NCBI GenBank assembly: GCA_017398355.1
Contig: JAFQGD010000067.1
Location: 21,185-85,184, forward strand
Direction: 5' to 3'
DNA length: 64,000 bases
Source of the DNA: Akkermansia sp.
Lineage (GTDB): Bacteria > Verrucomicrobiota > Verrucomicrobiia > Verrucomicrobiales > Akkermansiaceae
The notes under the pieces were generated by a model. The model ran no database searches. It was not told where the DNA came from and saw nothing but the letters and a program-made list of their open reading frames with translations. This document shows positions 36,501 through 44,416 of the stretch, piece by piece. The first letter of the stretch is position 1. Each line of letters begins with the position of its first letter. A program made the translations under genes and the position numbers.

Positions 36501-36945
36501 CGAAGAGTTCCTGGCCTCTCTCCCCGGCAGCAATGCAGAGGATGAAGATGCCGATGTGACCGACATCCTCGGCAACGGTGATTTGCTTTCCGCCCTGCGT
36601 GAGCAGATGGAATTCCTGCAGCGCCGCCAGCAGGAAATGGCTTCCCGCAATGCGCCTGCGGTTGCTGCGTCCGAATCCGTAGTAGCCACTCCCGCATTGG
36701 ATTTGGATGAAGCCATGCCCATGAATGAATCTCTGAGCGGAGCTGCTGTGCCGGATATGCCTTTCGTCCCGGAAAAGAAGCTTTCTCTGCCGCGCAAGAA
36801 GCTTTCCTTCAACCCGAAGCGCCGCGAGAAGATGGCCGCTGTCTCCCTGCCGGAAGACGCCATGGGCCCGGAGGGTGATGGCATGACCATGGGTAGCATA
36901 GATTCCGGGAACCTCTTTGAGGCATCGGGAGCGGAAGAGAAGTAA
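33568..36945 (+). CDS. secA: preprotein translocase ATPase SecA, enlarged form
   Basis: 1125 residues against about 900 in E. coli. Motor motifs are intact: Walker A [10 protein letters not shown] near residue 184, [22 protein letters not shown] near 288-310, [43 protein letters not shown] and [11 protein letters not shown]. About 75 extra residues, mostly charged helix, lie between ISGP (309) and EYVVKDN (499), within nucleotide-binding domain 1. The C-terminal tail is long and Pro/Met-rich. It lacks the CxCxSGx8C zinc-binding motif that normally contacts SecB, and ends in a basic patch ([15 protein letters not shown]). SecA drives protein export through SecYEG. Large insertions also occur in other PVC-group SecA proteins (recollection). 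Confidence 0.97.
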   Translation: [1125 protein letters not shown]

Positions 36946-36977
36946 GCATCTTCCCGGCAAGTAAACGCCACGCTGCC

Positions 36978-38042
36978 ATGAACGTCCGCTCGGCTCTAGA
37001 GTATGTTCCCTATTTCCGGGGGCGCCTGTTCGTTGTTCACATCGCGCAGGACCTCTTAGCTGCGGATGAACTGGTGGATGCCTTGCTGGATGTGGATGCC
37101 CTACATGAGATAGGTGTGCGCCTTGTGCTGGTGGCAGAGGGTAAGGATACAGCCTCCTTGGTGCGCCGGGCCGGTACATGCGAACTCCATGCGGCCGAGG
37201 TGGAGGTCCCCCTCAGCTCCGGTGTTGCTGCGGCTGTGCGTGTGCGCGAAATCCTGGAGCGCCGCCAGGTAGCCATTGTGGCATCCGGTGCAGAGGGGCG
37301 TTTTGATGAGGAGAGTGTCTCCCTCGCGGTCACGATGGGGGCCTCCAAATATATTTGCCTGTGTGCAGACGGAGTCCCTTGCCGTAGAGGGCAGCCCATT
37401 TTTGCCATACCGGAGAGCGAAGTCGCGTCCTGCACGGATTGCTCTCACCAAGAAGTGCTCATTGCCGCGGCGGCTGTTTGCCGGCGGGGAATAGCTCGTG
37501 TGCATCTCTTGGATGGCAAGCGACGCGGTGTGTTGTTGGATGAGCTTTTCTCCGAGGAAGGTGTAGGCACCATGGTGCATGCCGACTCATACCGAGATAT
37601 CCGCCCCTTGCAGGAAGATGATATCCCCGAACTCCTCTCGATGATAGGCCGCTGCGTGGTCGATGAGAAGCTCGTGCCACGCACCTATGAATCCATACGA
37701 GATGATCTACGCAGTTACTACGTCTACACGCTGGATGATACCATTGTGGGCTGCGTAGCCATTTATCCCTACCCGGAGGATTCCTGCGCAGAACTTGGCT
37801 GCCTGTTTATTAAGAAGAACTACGAGGGGCATGGCTATGGCCGCGCTATGTGCCGTATGATAGAGCAGAAGGCTCGCGACATGGGCTTTGAGTGGTTGTT
37901 TGCCATCTCCCAGAGTGCGGTTTCTTATTTCCGCGACCGCTTGCACTACGCCCAGCTTTCCCGCGACGTGTTGCCGGCATCCCGCCGCCAAGCGCTGGAG
38001 CTGAGCGGCCGAAGCTCCGAGGTTTTTGGCTTCCGTTTGTGA
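36978..38042 (+). CDS. argA: N-acetylglutamate synthase, ArgA-type
   Basis: 354 residues, shorter than E. coli ArgA (443). The first 200 residues follow the amino-acid-kinase-like fold of ArgA in reduced form (RGRLFVVHIAQDLLA, GVRLVLVAEG). They end in RVHLLDGKRRGVLLDELFSEEGVGTMV, which closely matches the ArgA stretch HLLDGTIGGVLLLELFTRDGVGTM. Residues about 207-345 form a GNAT acetyltransferase domain with YPYPEDSCAELGCLFIKKNYEGHGYGRAM; the acetyl-CoA loop is GHGYGRA. It catalyses the first step of arginine synthesis. The kinase-like domain, site of arginine inhibition in the family, is trimmed by about 90 residues, so feedback control may be altered. It follows secA by 32 bp. Confidence 0.85.
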   Translation: MNVRSALEYVPYFRGRLFVVHIAQDLLAADELVDALLDVDALHEIGVRLVLVAEGKDTASLVRRAGTCELHAAEVEVPLSSGVAAAVRVREILERRQVAIVASGAEGRFDEESVSLAVTMGASKYICLCADGVPCRRGQPIFAIPESEVASCTDCSHQEVLIAAAAVCRRGIARVHLLDGKRRGVLLDELFSEEGVGTMVHADSYRDIRPLQEDDIPELLSMIGRCVVDEKLVPRTYESIRDDLRSYYVYTLDDTIVGCVAIYPYPEDSCAELGCLFIKKNYEGHGYGRAMCRMIEQKARDMGFEWLFAISQSAVSYFRDRLHYAQLSRDVLPASRRQALELSGRSSEVFGFRL

Positions 38043-38070
38043 CTTTTTGTCATAAAATGCGAATCTGCGC

Positions 38071-38098
38071 TTGACAGGATGCTAAAGCGTGTTACACT
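38071..38098 (+). promoter_or_regulatory. promoter upstream of rtcB
   Basis: TTGACA (38071-38076), 16 bp, TACACT (38093-38098). A start near 38105 would put an 11-codon open frame, ATG at 38107 to TAA at 38142, at the very 5' end of a leader of about 145 nt before rtcB. Apart from this the 38043-38249 gap shows nothing I can assign. Confidence 0.5.
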
Positions 38099-38249
38099 CC
38101 CGTCGCATGTGGCTGTTGGGTCGTATGCTCATTTTTGATTAAACTACCAAGGCGGGAATCGTTGCAGCCTGCCGCAATAGCTCAATTCAATGGTGATTTC
38201 TGTCGTGAGACAGATTACAGATAAACCGAATAACAAAATAACTGTCGTT

Positions 38250-39470
38250 ATGAATCTTAAAATCTATACAGATGAAGTAGATGAATTGGCACAAAAGCAA
38301 ATCTCGAAACTCTTGGCACAACCCGCATTTGCAGACGCGAAGGTTCGCATCATGCCGGATGTGCACGCCGGGAAGGGGTGTGTCATCGGCTTTACCGCAG
38401 ATTTGGGAGATAAGGTAATCCCCAACATTGTGGGTGTGGACATCGGGTGCGGTATGTTGACTGTGAATCTGGGGAAAAATAAGCCGGATTTTGCAGCTTT
38501 GGATGAGATTATGCACCGCAACATTCCCAATGGAAAGTATGTGCGAAAGGAGGCCATCGAGCCATTTGGCGAGCTGCAAGCTTTGCATTGTTTGCCCCGC
38601 TTGGAGAAGGTGAAACACTTGGAGTGCTCCATGGGAACACTGGGTGGTGGTAATCACTTTGTGGAGGTTGATACCGATACGCAGGGAAATTACTACCTGA
38701 TTATTCACTCCGGTTCCCGAAATCTGGGTAAACAAGTGTGCGAACTCTACCAACAGGAAGCCATCAATCTGCGCGCTGGCCGCGGTGATTTGTCGGAAAG
38801 GGTGGAGACTCTCATTGCAGAGTTAAAAGCCCAAGGGCGATTTGCTGAGATTCAGGACTCTATCCGCGCCCTGCAGGCAGAATGGCATGCAGCAATGCCG
38901 GATGTTCCCACTGATTTGTGTTATCTGGAAGGCGAGGCGCGTGCACGCTACTTGGAGGACATGAAAATCTGCCAGCGTTTTGCTTTACGAAACCGCGAGG
39001 TGATGGCGGAAATCATCGTGCGGCGGCTGGGGTTGAGCGTGCAGGATATGTTCCATACAACGCATAACTATATTGACCACGAGAGCAATATCGTGCGAAA
39101 GGGTGCTATCTCCGCACGTGCAGGAGAAAAGTTGCTCATCCCGATTAATATGCGAGATGGCTGCATCTACGGTATCGGCAAGGGCAATGATGACTGGAAC
39201 CAGTCTGCCCCCCACGGTGCGGGGCGAATCATGAGCCGTACTCAGGCTCTCAAGCAGCTGTCTGTGGAAGAATTCCGGGAGCAGATGAAGGGCATCTATT
39301 CTACCTCTGTGAATGCCCGTACCTTGGACGAGGCCCCCATGGCATACAAGGGCATGGATGCAATCCTGCGACACATTGGCCCCACAGTAGAGGTGGTGGA
39401 TATCTTCAAGCCTCTTTACAATTTTAAGGCCGAAGAAACGGAAAATCCGTTCAAGAAAAAGCACCAATAA
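38250..39470 (+). CDS. rtcB: RNA-splicing ligase RtcB family protein
   Basis: 406 residues from the ATG at 38250, where the family start MNLKIYTDEVDELAQKQ appears; an ATG 60 bp upstream would add an unconserved tail. RtcB joins RNA ends bearing 2',3'-cyclic phosphate or 3'-phosphate to 5'-OH ends with GTP and Mn. Metal and guanylate sites are visible: MPDVHAGKGCVIGFTADL, GVDIGCGMLTV (Asp and Cys ligands), GGGNHFVEVD, IHSGSRNLGKQVCELY and, near the C-terminus, HGAGRIMSRTQALK with the guanylylated His. This is the short bacterial clade. No archease or RtcA gene is adjacent. It may act in RNA repair after stress; regulation by the upstream leader is possible. Confidence 0.92.
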   Translation: MNLKIYTDEVDELAQKQISKLLAQPAFADAKVRIMPDVHAGKGCVIGFTADLGDKVIPNIVGVDIGCGMLTVNLGKNKPDFAALDEIMHRNIPNGKYVRKEAIEPFGELQALHCLPRLEKVKHLECSMGTLGGGNHFVEVDTDTQGNYYLIIHSGSRNLGKQVCELYQQEAINLRAGRGDLSERVETLIAELKAQGRFAEIQDSIRALQAEWHAAMPDVPTDLCYLEGEARARYLEDMKICQRFALRNREVMAEIIVRRLGLSVQDMFHTTHNYIDHESNIVRKGAISARAGEKLLIPINMRDGCIYGIGKGNDDWNQSAPHGAGRIMSRTQALKQLSVEEFREQMKGIYSTSVNARTLDEAPMAYKGMDAILRHIGPTVEVVDIFKPLYNFKAEETENPFKKKHQ

Positions 39471-39476
39471 CAAGAA

Positions 39477-39512
39477 GAAGCACAACGAGCCAAAATCAGC
39501 ACGTTGTGCTTC
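39477..39512. terminator. hairpin between convergent genes
   Basis: 11 bp stem GAAGCACAACG (39477-39487) / CGTTGTGCTTC (39502-39512). The T tracts are short on both sides, so it is a weak bidirectional terminator at best. Confidence 0.5.
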
Positions 39513-39527
39513 ATCCTTTGTGGATTG

Positions 39528-40655
39528 TCACTCCTTTGGGCGAAATAGGCACTGAATGGTTTTTTTGGTGATATGAGCCCAGATTTTAGACAGGACGGCA
39601 GCACATTTGTCTGCGTGTAATAAGCGAAAAACAAGGGATTGTATAAAGGATGCCACCAATCCCAAGAGGAAGATGGCAAGGCCTGCTACAACAAGCCCTA
39701 TCGAGTCGGCACTTCTTTCCACAATGAAGAATTTGTGTAAGAAGGGGGTGATGTAGCATTCTAAAATGCAAAGGTGACTATGTGAAATGTAGACACCAAA
39801 CATGAGAGGTGAGAGAAATAGGACAACCTTGGCAAACCCCCATTCTTGCAAATTCATCCTCACCAGGAGCAGGAAAAGGGAAATTGCTAGCATCACGAGT
39901 AAGGGTGATGTGTAGCTTAATTGAAAAGGAATAGCTTGGCTGAATGGATGCGCTTTCAGCAAGGATGCCAGTACAACTGTTCCAGTTTGAGCAAATAGCC
40001 CAATGAGGGCCGCGATGATAAGCGTGGAGTTTTGCCATGCGGGCGGCGAGAGCCGAAGAATAGCACCCACTAAATAGAGGGCACACATCCAGATGACATT
40101 ATACCCTGTTCCGGCTATTTCACTAGTAGAGCTATTACCACGATTCACAAAACAGAAAAGAAATAAGAGCGAGGCGAATAAAGTATAGTGCACAGAGTGC
40201 GGTAAACGCTTGATGAAATCATTGAGATAAGGCGAGAGAATGAATAAGCCGGTGTAGGCCGTAAAGAACCAGAATCCACCGGCCAGCGGGACCGGAAGTG
40301 CCTGCAACATGATGTGACTAGGATTATCATAATATCCCGCCTTCAAAGAAAGAGGAACATAAAGTAAATTGAAAAAGACCACCAGAAGCCACAATTTGAA
40401 AAAACGTTCTGTTTTGTGGGTCGAATATACCCCACAATATCCGCTGATGAGAATGAATAAATCTACCCCGGTGTGAGCAAGAACTGTTATGGTGAGAGAT
40501 ACTGCTTTTCCCACCATGCTTTCTTGGTGCTGTATAAATTGCCCGCTCCCACATGCATGACAGATGCAAATCAACAGCATAGCTATGATACGTACAACAT
40601 CAGCAGATATCAGTCTGTTCGAAGATGGGCAGAGAGTAGGGGGAGAGGTAGCCAT
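39528..40655 (-). CDS. acyltransferase 3 family membrane protein
   Basis: 375 residues with about ten membrane helices. The N-terminal ISADVVRIIAMLLICICHACGSGQ holds the R-x10-H pair typical of acyltransferase 3 (OafA/NodX-like) proteins. HTGVDLFILISGYCGVYSTHKTERFFK is the conserved helix 2-3 region. These enzymes O-acetylate or O-succinylate sugars of LPS, exopolysaccharide or peptidoglycan from the cytoplasmic acyl-CoA pool; the substrate is unknown. It follows hrpA with a 6 bp gap, the last gene of a four-gene minus-strand run. Its base composition is more A+T-rich than hrpA. Confidence 0.85.
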   Translation of the reverse strand: MATSPPTLCPSSNRLISADVVRIIAMLLICICHACGSGQFIQHQESMVGKAVSLTITVLAHTGVDLFILISGYCGVYSTHKTERFFKLWLLVVFFNLLYVPLSLKAGYYDNPSHIMLQALPVPLAGGFWFFTAYTGLFILSPYLNDFIKRLPHSVHYTLFASLLFLFCFVNRGNSSTSEIAGTGYNVIWMCALYLVGAILRLSPPAWQNSTLIIAALIGLFAQTGTVVLASLLKAHPFSQAIPFQLSYTSPLLVMLAISLFLLLVRMNLQEWGFAKVVLFLSPLMFGVYISHSHLCILECYITPFLHKFFIVERSADSIGLVVAGLAIFLLGLVASFIQSLVFRLLHADKCAAVLSKIWAHITKKTIQCLFRPKE

Positions 40656-40661
40656 ATATAA

Positions 40662-43600
40662 TTAAGCGAGAGGGGTGGAGAATGTGTTTTCTGCCGCGGA
40701 AAGCAATTTTTTTGCGGAAGCGCGGCCTTTGATGGCGAGAGCGGGGGCGAAGACGGAGAGTCGGAACTCTGCAAGCATGAGCCCGTATTCCAGCCAAGCG
40801 GCCGATTGTGGGTGACGGTTGAAATGGGAGTAAAAATCCGGGTGAACGGAAGCGTTGATAGAATCGATGCGCTCTAATTCGCGGATGGCCGGTTGCTCTT
40901 TGATACGCCGGAGTCTTTCTTGGAAACCGCGAGCAAAGCGGAGGATATCGCTGTGGCGTTCCGGCGGAGTTGAGCACAGGAATTGGGGGCGGGTGAGCCA
41001 AGCCCAATCGCGTTGCAAGTCTTCGGCAATGCGTGCGGCGTAGCGGTCTTGTGCTGCCGTGAGGCAGAACTCCCGCAAGGGCGTGTGGGCGGCTGCCAAT
41101 TGTTCCCAAATGCGGGTATATGTGCCAGAGATAGCATCGTATAAGCCCTCTCGCATGCGCAAGCAAGCCGCATGAAATTGTTCTGCGGTGCGGGGAAGGG
41201 GTGCAAGGGTTGCATCCATGGCGGCATAGACGGTATCAAGAGCGTTGGCAGAGGGTTGTGTGCCGATGGTTGTGAGAGCCAGTTTCGCTTCTATCCCGGC
41301 GATGGGGATTTTTTTGCGGATGCTGTTAATAAAATCCCCATGTTTGCAAAGCACCAATCGGCGCACGCCGAGGCGGTGTGCGAGGTTTGCATCTGCCTCA
41401 TTCGGGAAAACGCGTACGCTTGCACGCGTGCCATCATCTTGCAAGGCCGGGTAGCCCTTGCCACTGCCTATGTCCAACGTTTCCGGTAAATCTCCGCAGT
41501 CCCACCTAGTCATGGGGGTGGAGGAGAAGGAGCGGGCTGCTTTTTTGTGAAAACGTTTGCGGCAGTAATCGGCCAATCTCTCGCGTAGTTCCGGTGCACT
41601 GGTACCCATAGCGAGTTCATCCCCGGCATCATTGCAAACCCATATTTTGGTGATGAGGTCTGCCGGGAGCCGCGAGAAATCAAACTGCCCGGCATTGCAG
41701 AATTTACCGCTTCGCAGCATCACATACTCCGCCAAGGCTTGCGCCAAGGGGCGGTCGGGTGTGCGCGGTTCCCATATATCGGCAAAAGCATCGGCGGCTT
41801 CCGCAATGGGCATGATAAAATTGCGTAAATCTTTGGGCAGGGTCCGCAGCAGCAACTCTGCGCGCTCTGCCAAGTGTGCCGGCACGCCCCAATCCGGCAA
41901 CCAATCCGGGAATGTCTCCAGTTGGTCAATGTGTACCCCCAGCGTCACGCCGTCGTCCGCTTCTCCGGGATTGTGAGCATAATAGATGGGGTATTCGCCC
42001 CCCGCCACATGCCATTCATCCGGGTACAGTTCGCTGGGTACTTGGTCTTCTCCGGGGTAGACGCATTCTGCGTACGGAATGAAAAGTATTTTCTTGTTGC
42101 GTTCTTCCTCTTTTTGGCGCCAACGGTGCAGGGATTTCTCACTGCAACAATCCTGCGGGAGCAGGGCATCGAAGAAGCGGTACACGCTCTCCTCGCTCCA
42201 AATGAGGTCGCGGCGGCGCAGTTTAGCTTCCGTTTCGCGTACTTTTTCCCGCATGCCCTCCAAATGAGCCATGAAAGCGGGCTTGCTTTTGAGCTGCATG
42301 CCAAGGATGGCTTCTCGAATCATGATGTCCCGCGCACCTGCCGGGTTGCAGCGGGCGTAGCTGATGCGGCGACCATCCACAATCGTGAGCCCACCGCAAG
42401 TGACACGCTCCTTGGCGAAGACTTGCCCTGCGCTTTTATCCCAGGTGGGGTCGTAGGCATGGCGGGAGCAGAGTTGAGGGGCAATTTGTTCAATCCACAA
42501 GGGATCCAGTACGGCGCAGCGGCGCATCCACAAGCGGGTGGTCTCCACCAGCTCCGAGCCCATGAGCCAATCCGCTCGCTTGTTGCGGCGAAACAGCCCG
42601 GAACCCGGAAAAATGGCAAAATCTCGCCCTCCGGCACCGCGGTACACCTTATCTTCCGGTCTCCATACACCAAACTGAAGGGGGGAGCCGGATAAAATGG
42701 CCCGGTGTATCATGGGGGCAGTGGCTTGTTTGTCCTCTGCTTCCAAGACCGGGATGCGCCATTTCATGGTATCGGCCAAGGTGGAAGATAAATCCTGCAC
42801 GAGGTTGTGCCATTCGATGATGCGCAGGAAGCTCACATAATTTTTGCTGCACCACTTGCGCAGTTGGTTGCGGCTAAGCTTTTTCTTATCCCGGAATTCC
42901 AGCGTGGCGCGCCAGAGTTTGAGCATTCCCAAGAAATCACTATCGGCATCTTTCCATTGGGCATGTGCTTGGTCTGCCTGGGTGGCAGCTTCTGCCGGGC
43001 GTTCTCGTGGGTCCATGATGCTGAGCCCTGCTACAATGACGAGCAACTCCGGCAGGCTGTGTTCTTTTTCTGCTTCCAGCAGCATGCGGCCTAAGCGCGG
43101 GTCCAGCGGTAGGCGGGCCAGATTGCGGCCCGTGGGGGTGAGGTGTTTGCGGCGGTCAATGGCTCCTATCTCGCGTAAGGTGCGGTACCCTTCGTTGATG
43201 AGGCGGCTACTGGGCGGATCCGGCAAGGGAAACTCCCCCAACGGTGGCAAACGCAAATCTGCCATGCGCAGAATGACTCCGGCCAATGAGCTACGTTTAA
43301 TTTCCGGGTCTGTATAAGCATCTCGTGTTTCGAAATCGGCCTCCGCATACAGGCGAATGCATACACCCTCTGTCACGCGGCCACAGCGCCCGGCTCGTTG
43401 GCGCGCGCTCGCTTGCGAGATGGATTCTATCTGCAAACGCTGAATTTGGCGTCCCGGCAAGTAGCGGGATATACGCGCCAACCCGCTATCAATCACATAG
43501 ATGATTCCGGGGATGGTGAGGGAGGTTTCTGCCACGTTGGTCGCCAACACAATGCGGCGCGTACGCCCGCTTGGGTGAAAGATGCGCTGTTGTTCTCCCA

Positions 43601-44396
43601 AGCCCATGCGGGCAAAAAGGGGCAAAATATCGGTGCGGGGCAGGTTGAGTGCTTCTAATTCCTCGGCACACTCGCGTATTTCTCGTTCGCCCGGTAGGAA
43701 TACGAGTACATCGCCTTTCTCATCATACTCCGAGAGCCACTCTACTGCGCGAGCCACATGCTCCGGCAACTCTTCTTCTGCATTGCGCGGTGGCATGTAG
43801 TGCATGTCCACACGGTAGGTGCGCCCCTCAACATTGATGACCGGTGCCCCGCCAAAAAAATCGGAAAACGCGGCAGCATCCATCGTGGCGGAGGAGATGA
43901 TGAGCTTGAGGTCTCGCCGCCGTGCAAGCAACAGCTTCATGTAACCCAGCAAAAAGTCGATGTTGAGGCTGCGTTCGTGCGCTTCGTCAATGATGATGGT
44001 GTGGTACTGCCGTAAATCGCGGTCGTTCTGCGTTTCTGCCAGCAGTATACCATCCGTCATCAGCTTGAGCTTTGTTTCCGGCCCTGTGTGGTCGTCAAAA
44101 CGCACCTGGTAGCCCACGTATTGTCCCGGCTCGCAGCCCACTTCTTCGGCAATGCGGCGTGCAACTGCCACAGCGGCTAATCGGCGTGGCTGGGTGCAGC
44201 CCAGCATACCGCGGCGCTTGCCTGCCACTTCCAGCGCAATTTTGGGGAGCTGTGTTGTTTTGCCACTGCCGGTTTCACCCACTACCACCACGACTTGATG
44301 CTTTCTGAGTGCCTCTGCAATTTCTCTGCGGCGGCGGGAAATCGGCAAATCCGGGTAACGGAAGTGGGCGGCTGTTTTGCTTGCTGGCTCCGGCAT
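40662..44396 (-). CDS. hrpA: ATP-dependent RNA helicase HrpA (DEAH box)
   Basis: About 1244 residues, close to the ~1300 of E. coli HrpA. The motor includes GETGSGKTTQLPK (motif I), IIIDEAHERSLNIDFLLG (DEAH), SATMD, TNVAETSLTIPGI and QRAGRCGR (motif VI). Helicase-associated and OB-fold domains follow, then the long C-terminal DUF3418 region (WDCGDLPETLDIG, HGDFINSIRKKIP) that defines HrpA. In E. coli HrpA rescues stalled or collided ribosomes. The start at 44396 (MPEPASKTAAHFRYPDLPISRRR) sits just after the upstream stop. An in-frame ATG at 44423 would overlap that gene by 7 bp and is also possible. Confidence 0.93.
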   Translation of the reverse strand: MPEPASKTAAHFRYPDLPISRRRREIAEALRKHQVVVVVGETGSGKTTQLPKIALEVAGKRRGMLGCTQPRRLAAVAVARRIAEEVGCEPGQYVGYQVRFDDHTGPETKLKLMTDGILLAETQNDRDLRQYHTIIIDEAHERSLNIDFLLGYMKLLLARRRDLKLIISSATMDAAAFSDFFGGAPVINVEGRTYRVDMHYMPPRNAEEELPEHVARAVEWLSEYDEKGDVLVFLPGEREIRECAEELEALNLPRTDILPLFARMGLGEQQRIFHPSGRTRRIVLATNVAETSLTIPGIIYVIDSGLARISRYLPGRQIQRLQIESISQASARQRAGRCGRVTEGVCIRLYAEADFETRDAYTDPEIKRSSLAGVILRMADLRLPPLGEFPLPDPPSSRLINEGYRTLREIGAIDRRKHLTPTGRNLARLPLDPRLGRMLLEAEKEHSLPELLVIVAGLSIMDPRERPAEAATQADQAHAQWKDADSDFLGMLKLWRATLEFRDKKKLSRNQLRKWCSKNYVSFLRIIEWHNLVQDLSSTLADTMKWRIPVLEAEDKQATAPMIHRAILSGSPLQFGVWRPEDKVYRGAGGRDFAIFPGSGLFRRNKRADWLMGSELVETTRLWMRRCAVLDPLWIEQIAPQLCSRHAYDPTWDKSAGQVFAKERVTCGGLTIVDGRRISYARCNPAGARDIMIREAILGMQLKSKPAFMAHLEGMREKVRETEAKLRRRDLIWSEESVYRFFDALLPQDCCSEKSLHRWRQKEEERNKKILFIPYAECVYPGEDQVPSELYPDEWHVAGGEYPIYYAHNPGEADDGVTLGVHIDQLETFPDWLPDWGVPAHLAERAELLLRTLPKDLRNFIMPIAEAADAFADIWEPRTPDRPLAQALAEYVMLRSGKFCNAGQFDFSRLPADLITKIWVCNDAGDELAMGTSAPELRERLADYCRKRFHKKAARSFSSTPMTRWDCGDLPETLDIGSGKGYPALQDDGTRASVRVFPNEADANLAHRLGVRRLVLCKHGDFINSIRKKIPIAGIEAKLALTTIGTQPSANALDTVYAAMDATLAPLPRTAEQFHAACLRMREGLYDAISGTYTRIWEQLAAAHTPLREFCLTAAQDRYAARIAEDLQRDWAWLTRPQFLCSTPPERHSDILRFARGFQERLRRIKEQPAIRELERIDSINASVHPDFYSHFNRHPQSAAWLEYGLMLAEFRLSVFAPALAIKGRASAKKLLSAAENTFSTPLA

Positions 44397-44416
44397 GGTT
44401 TGGCTATTTTTCCCGT

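Noticed and set aside
34783..37179. 798-codon minus-strand open frame across secA
   Set aside because: Antisense shadow of secA with a His/Gly/Leu-rich composition; no start context and no domain.
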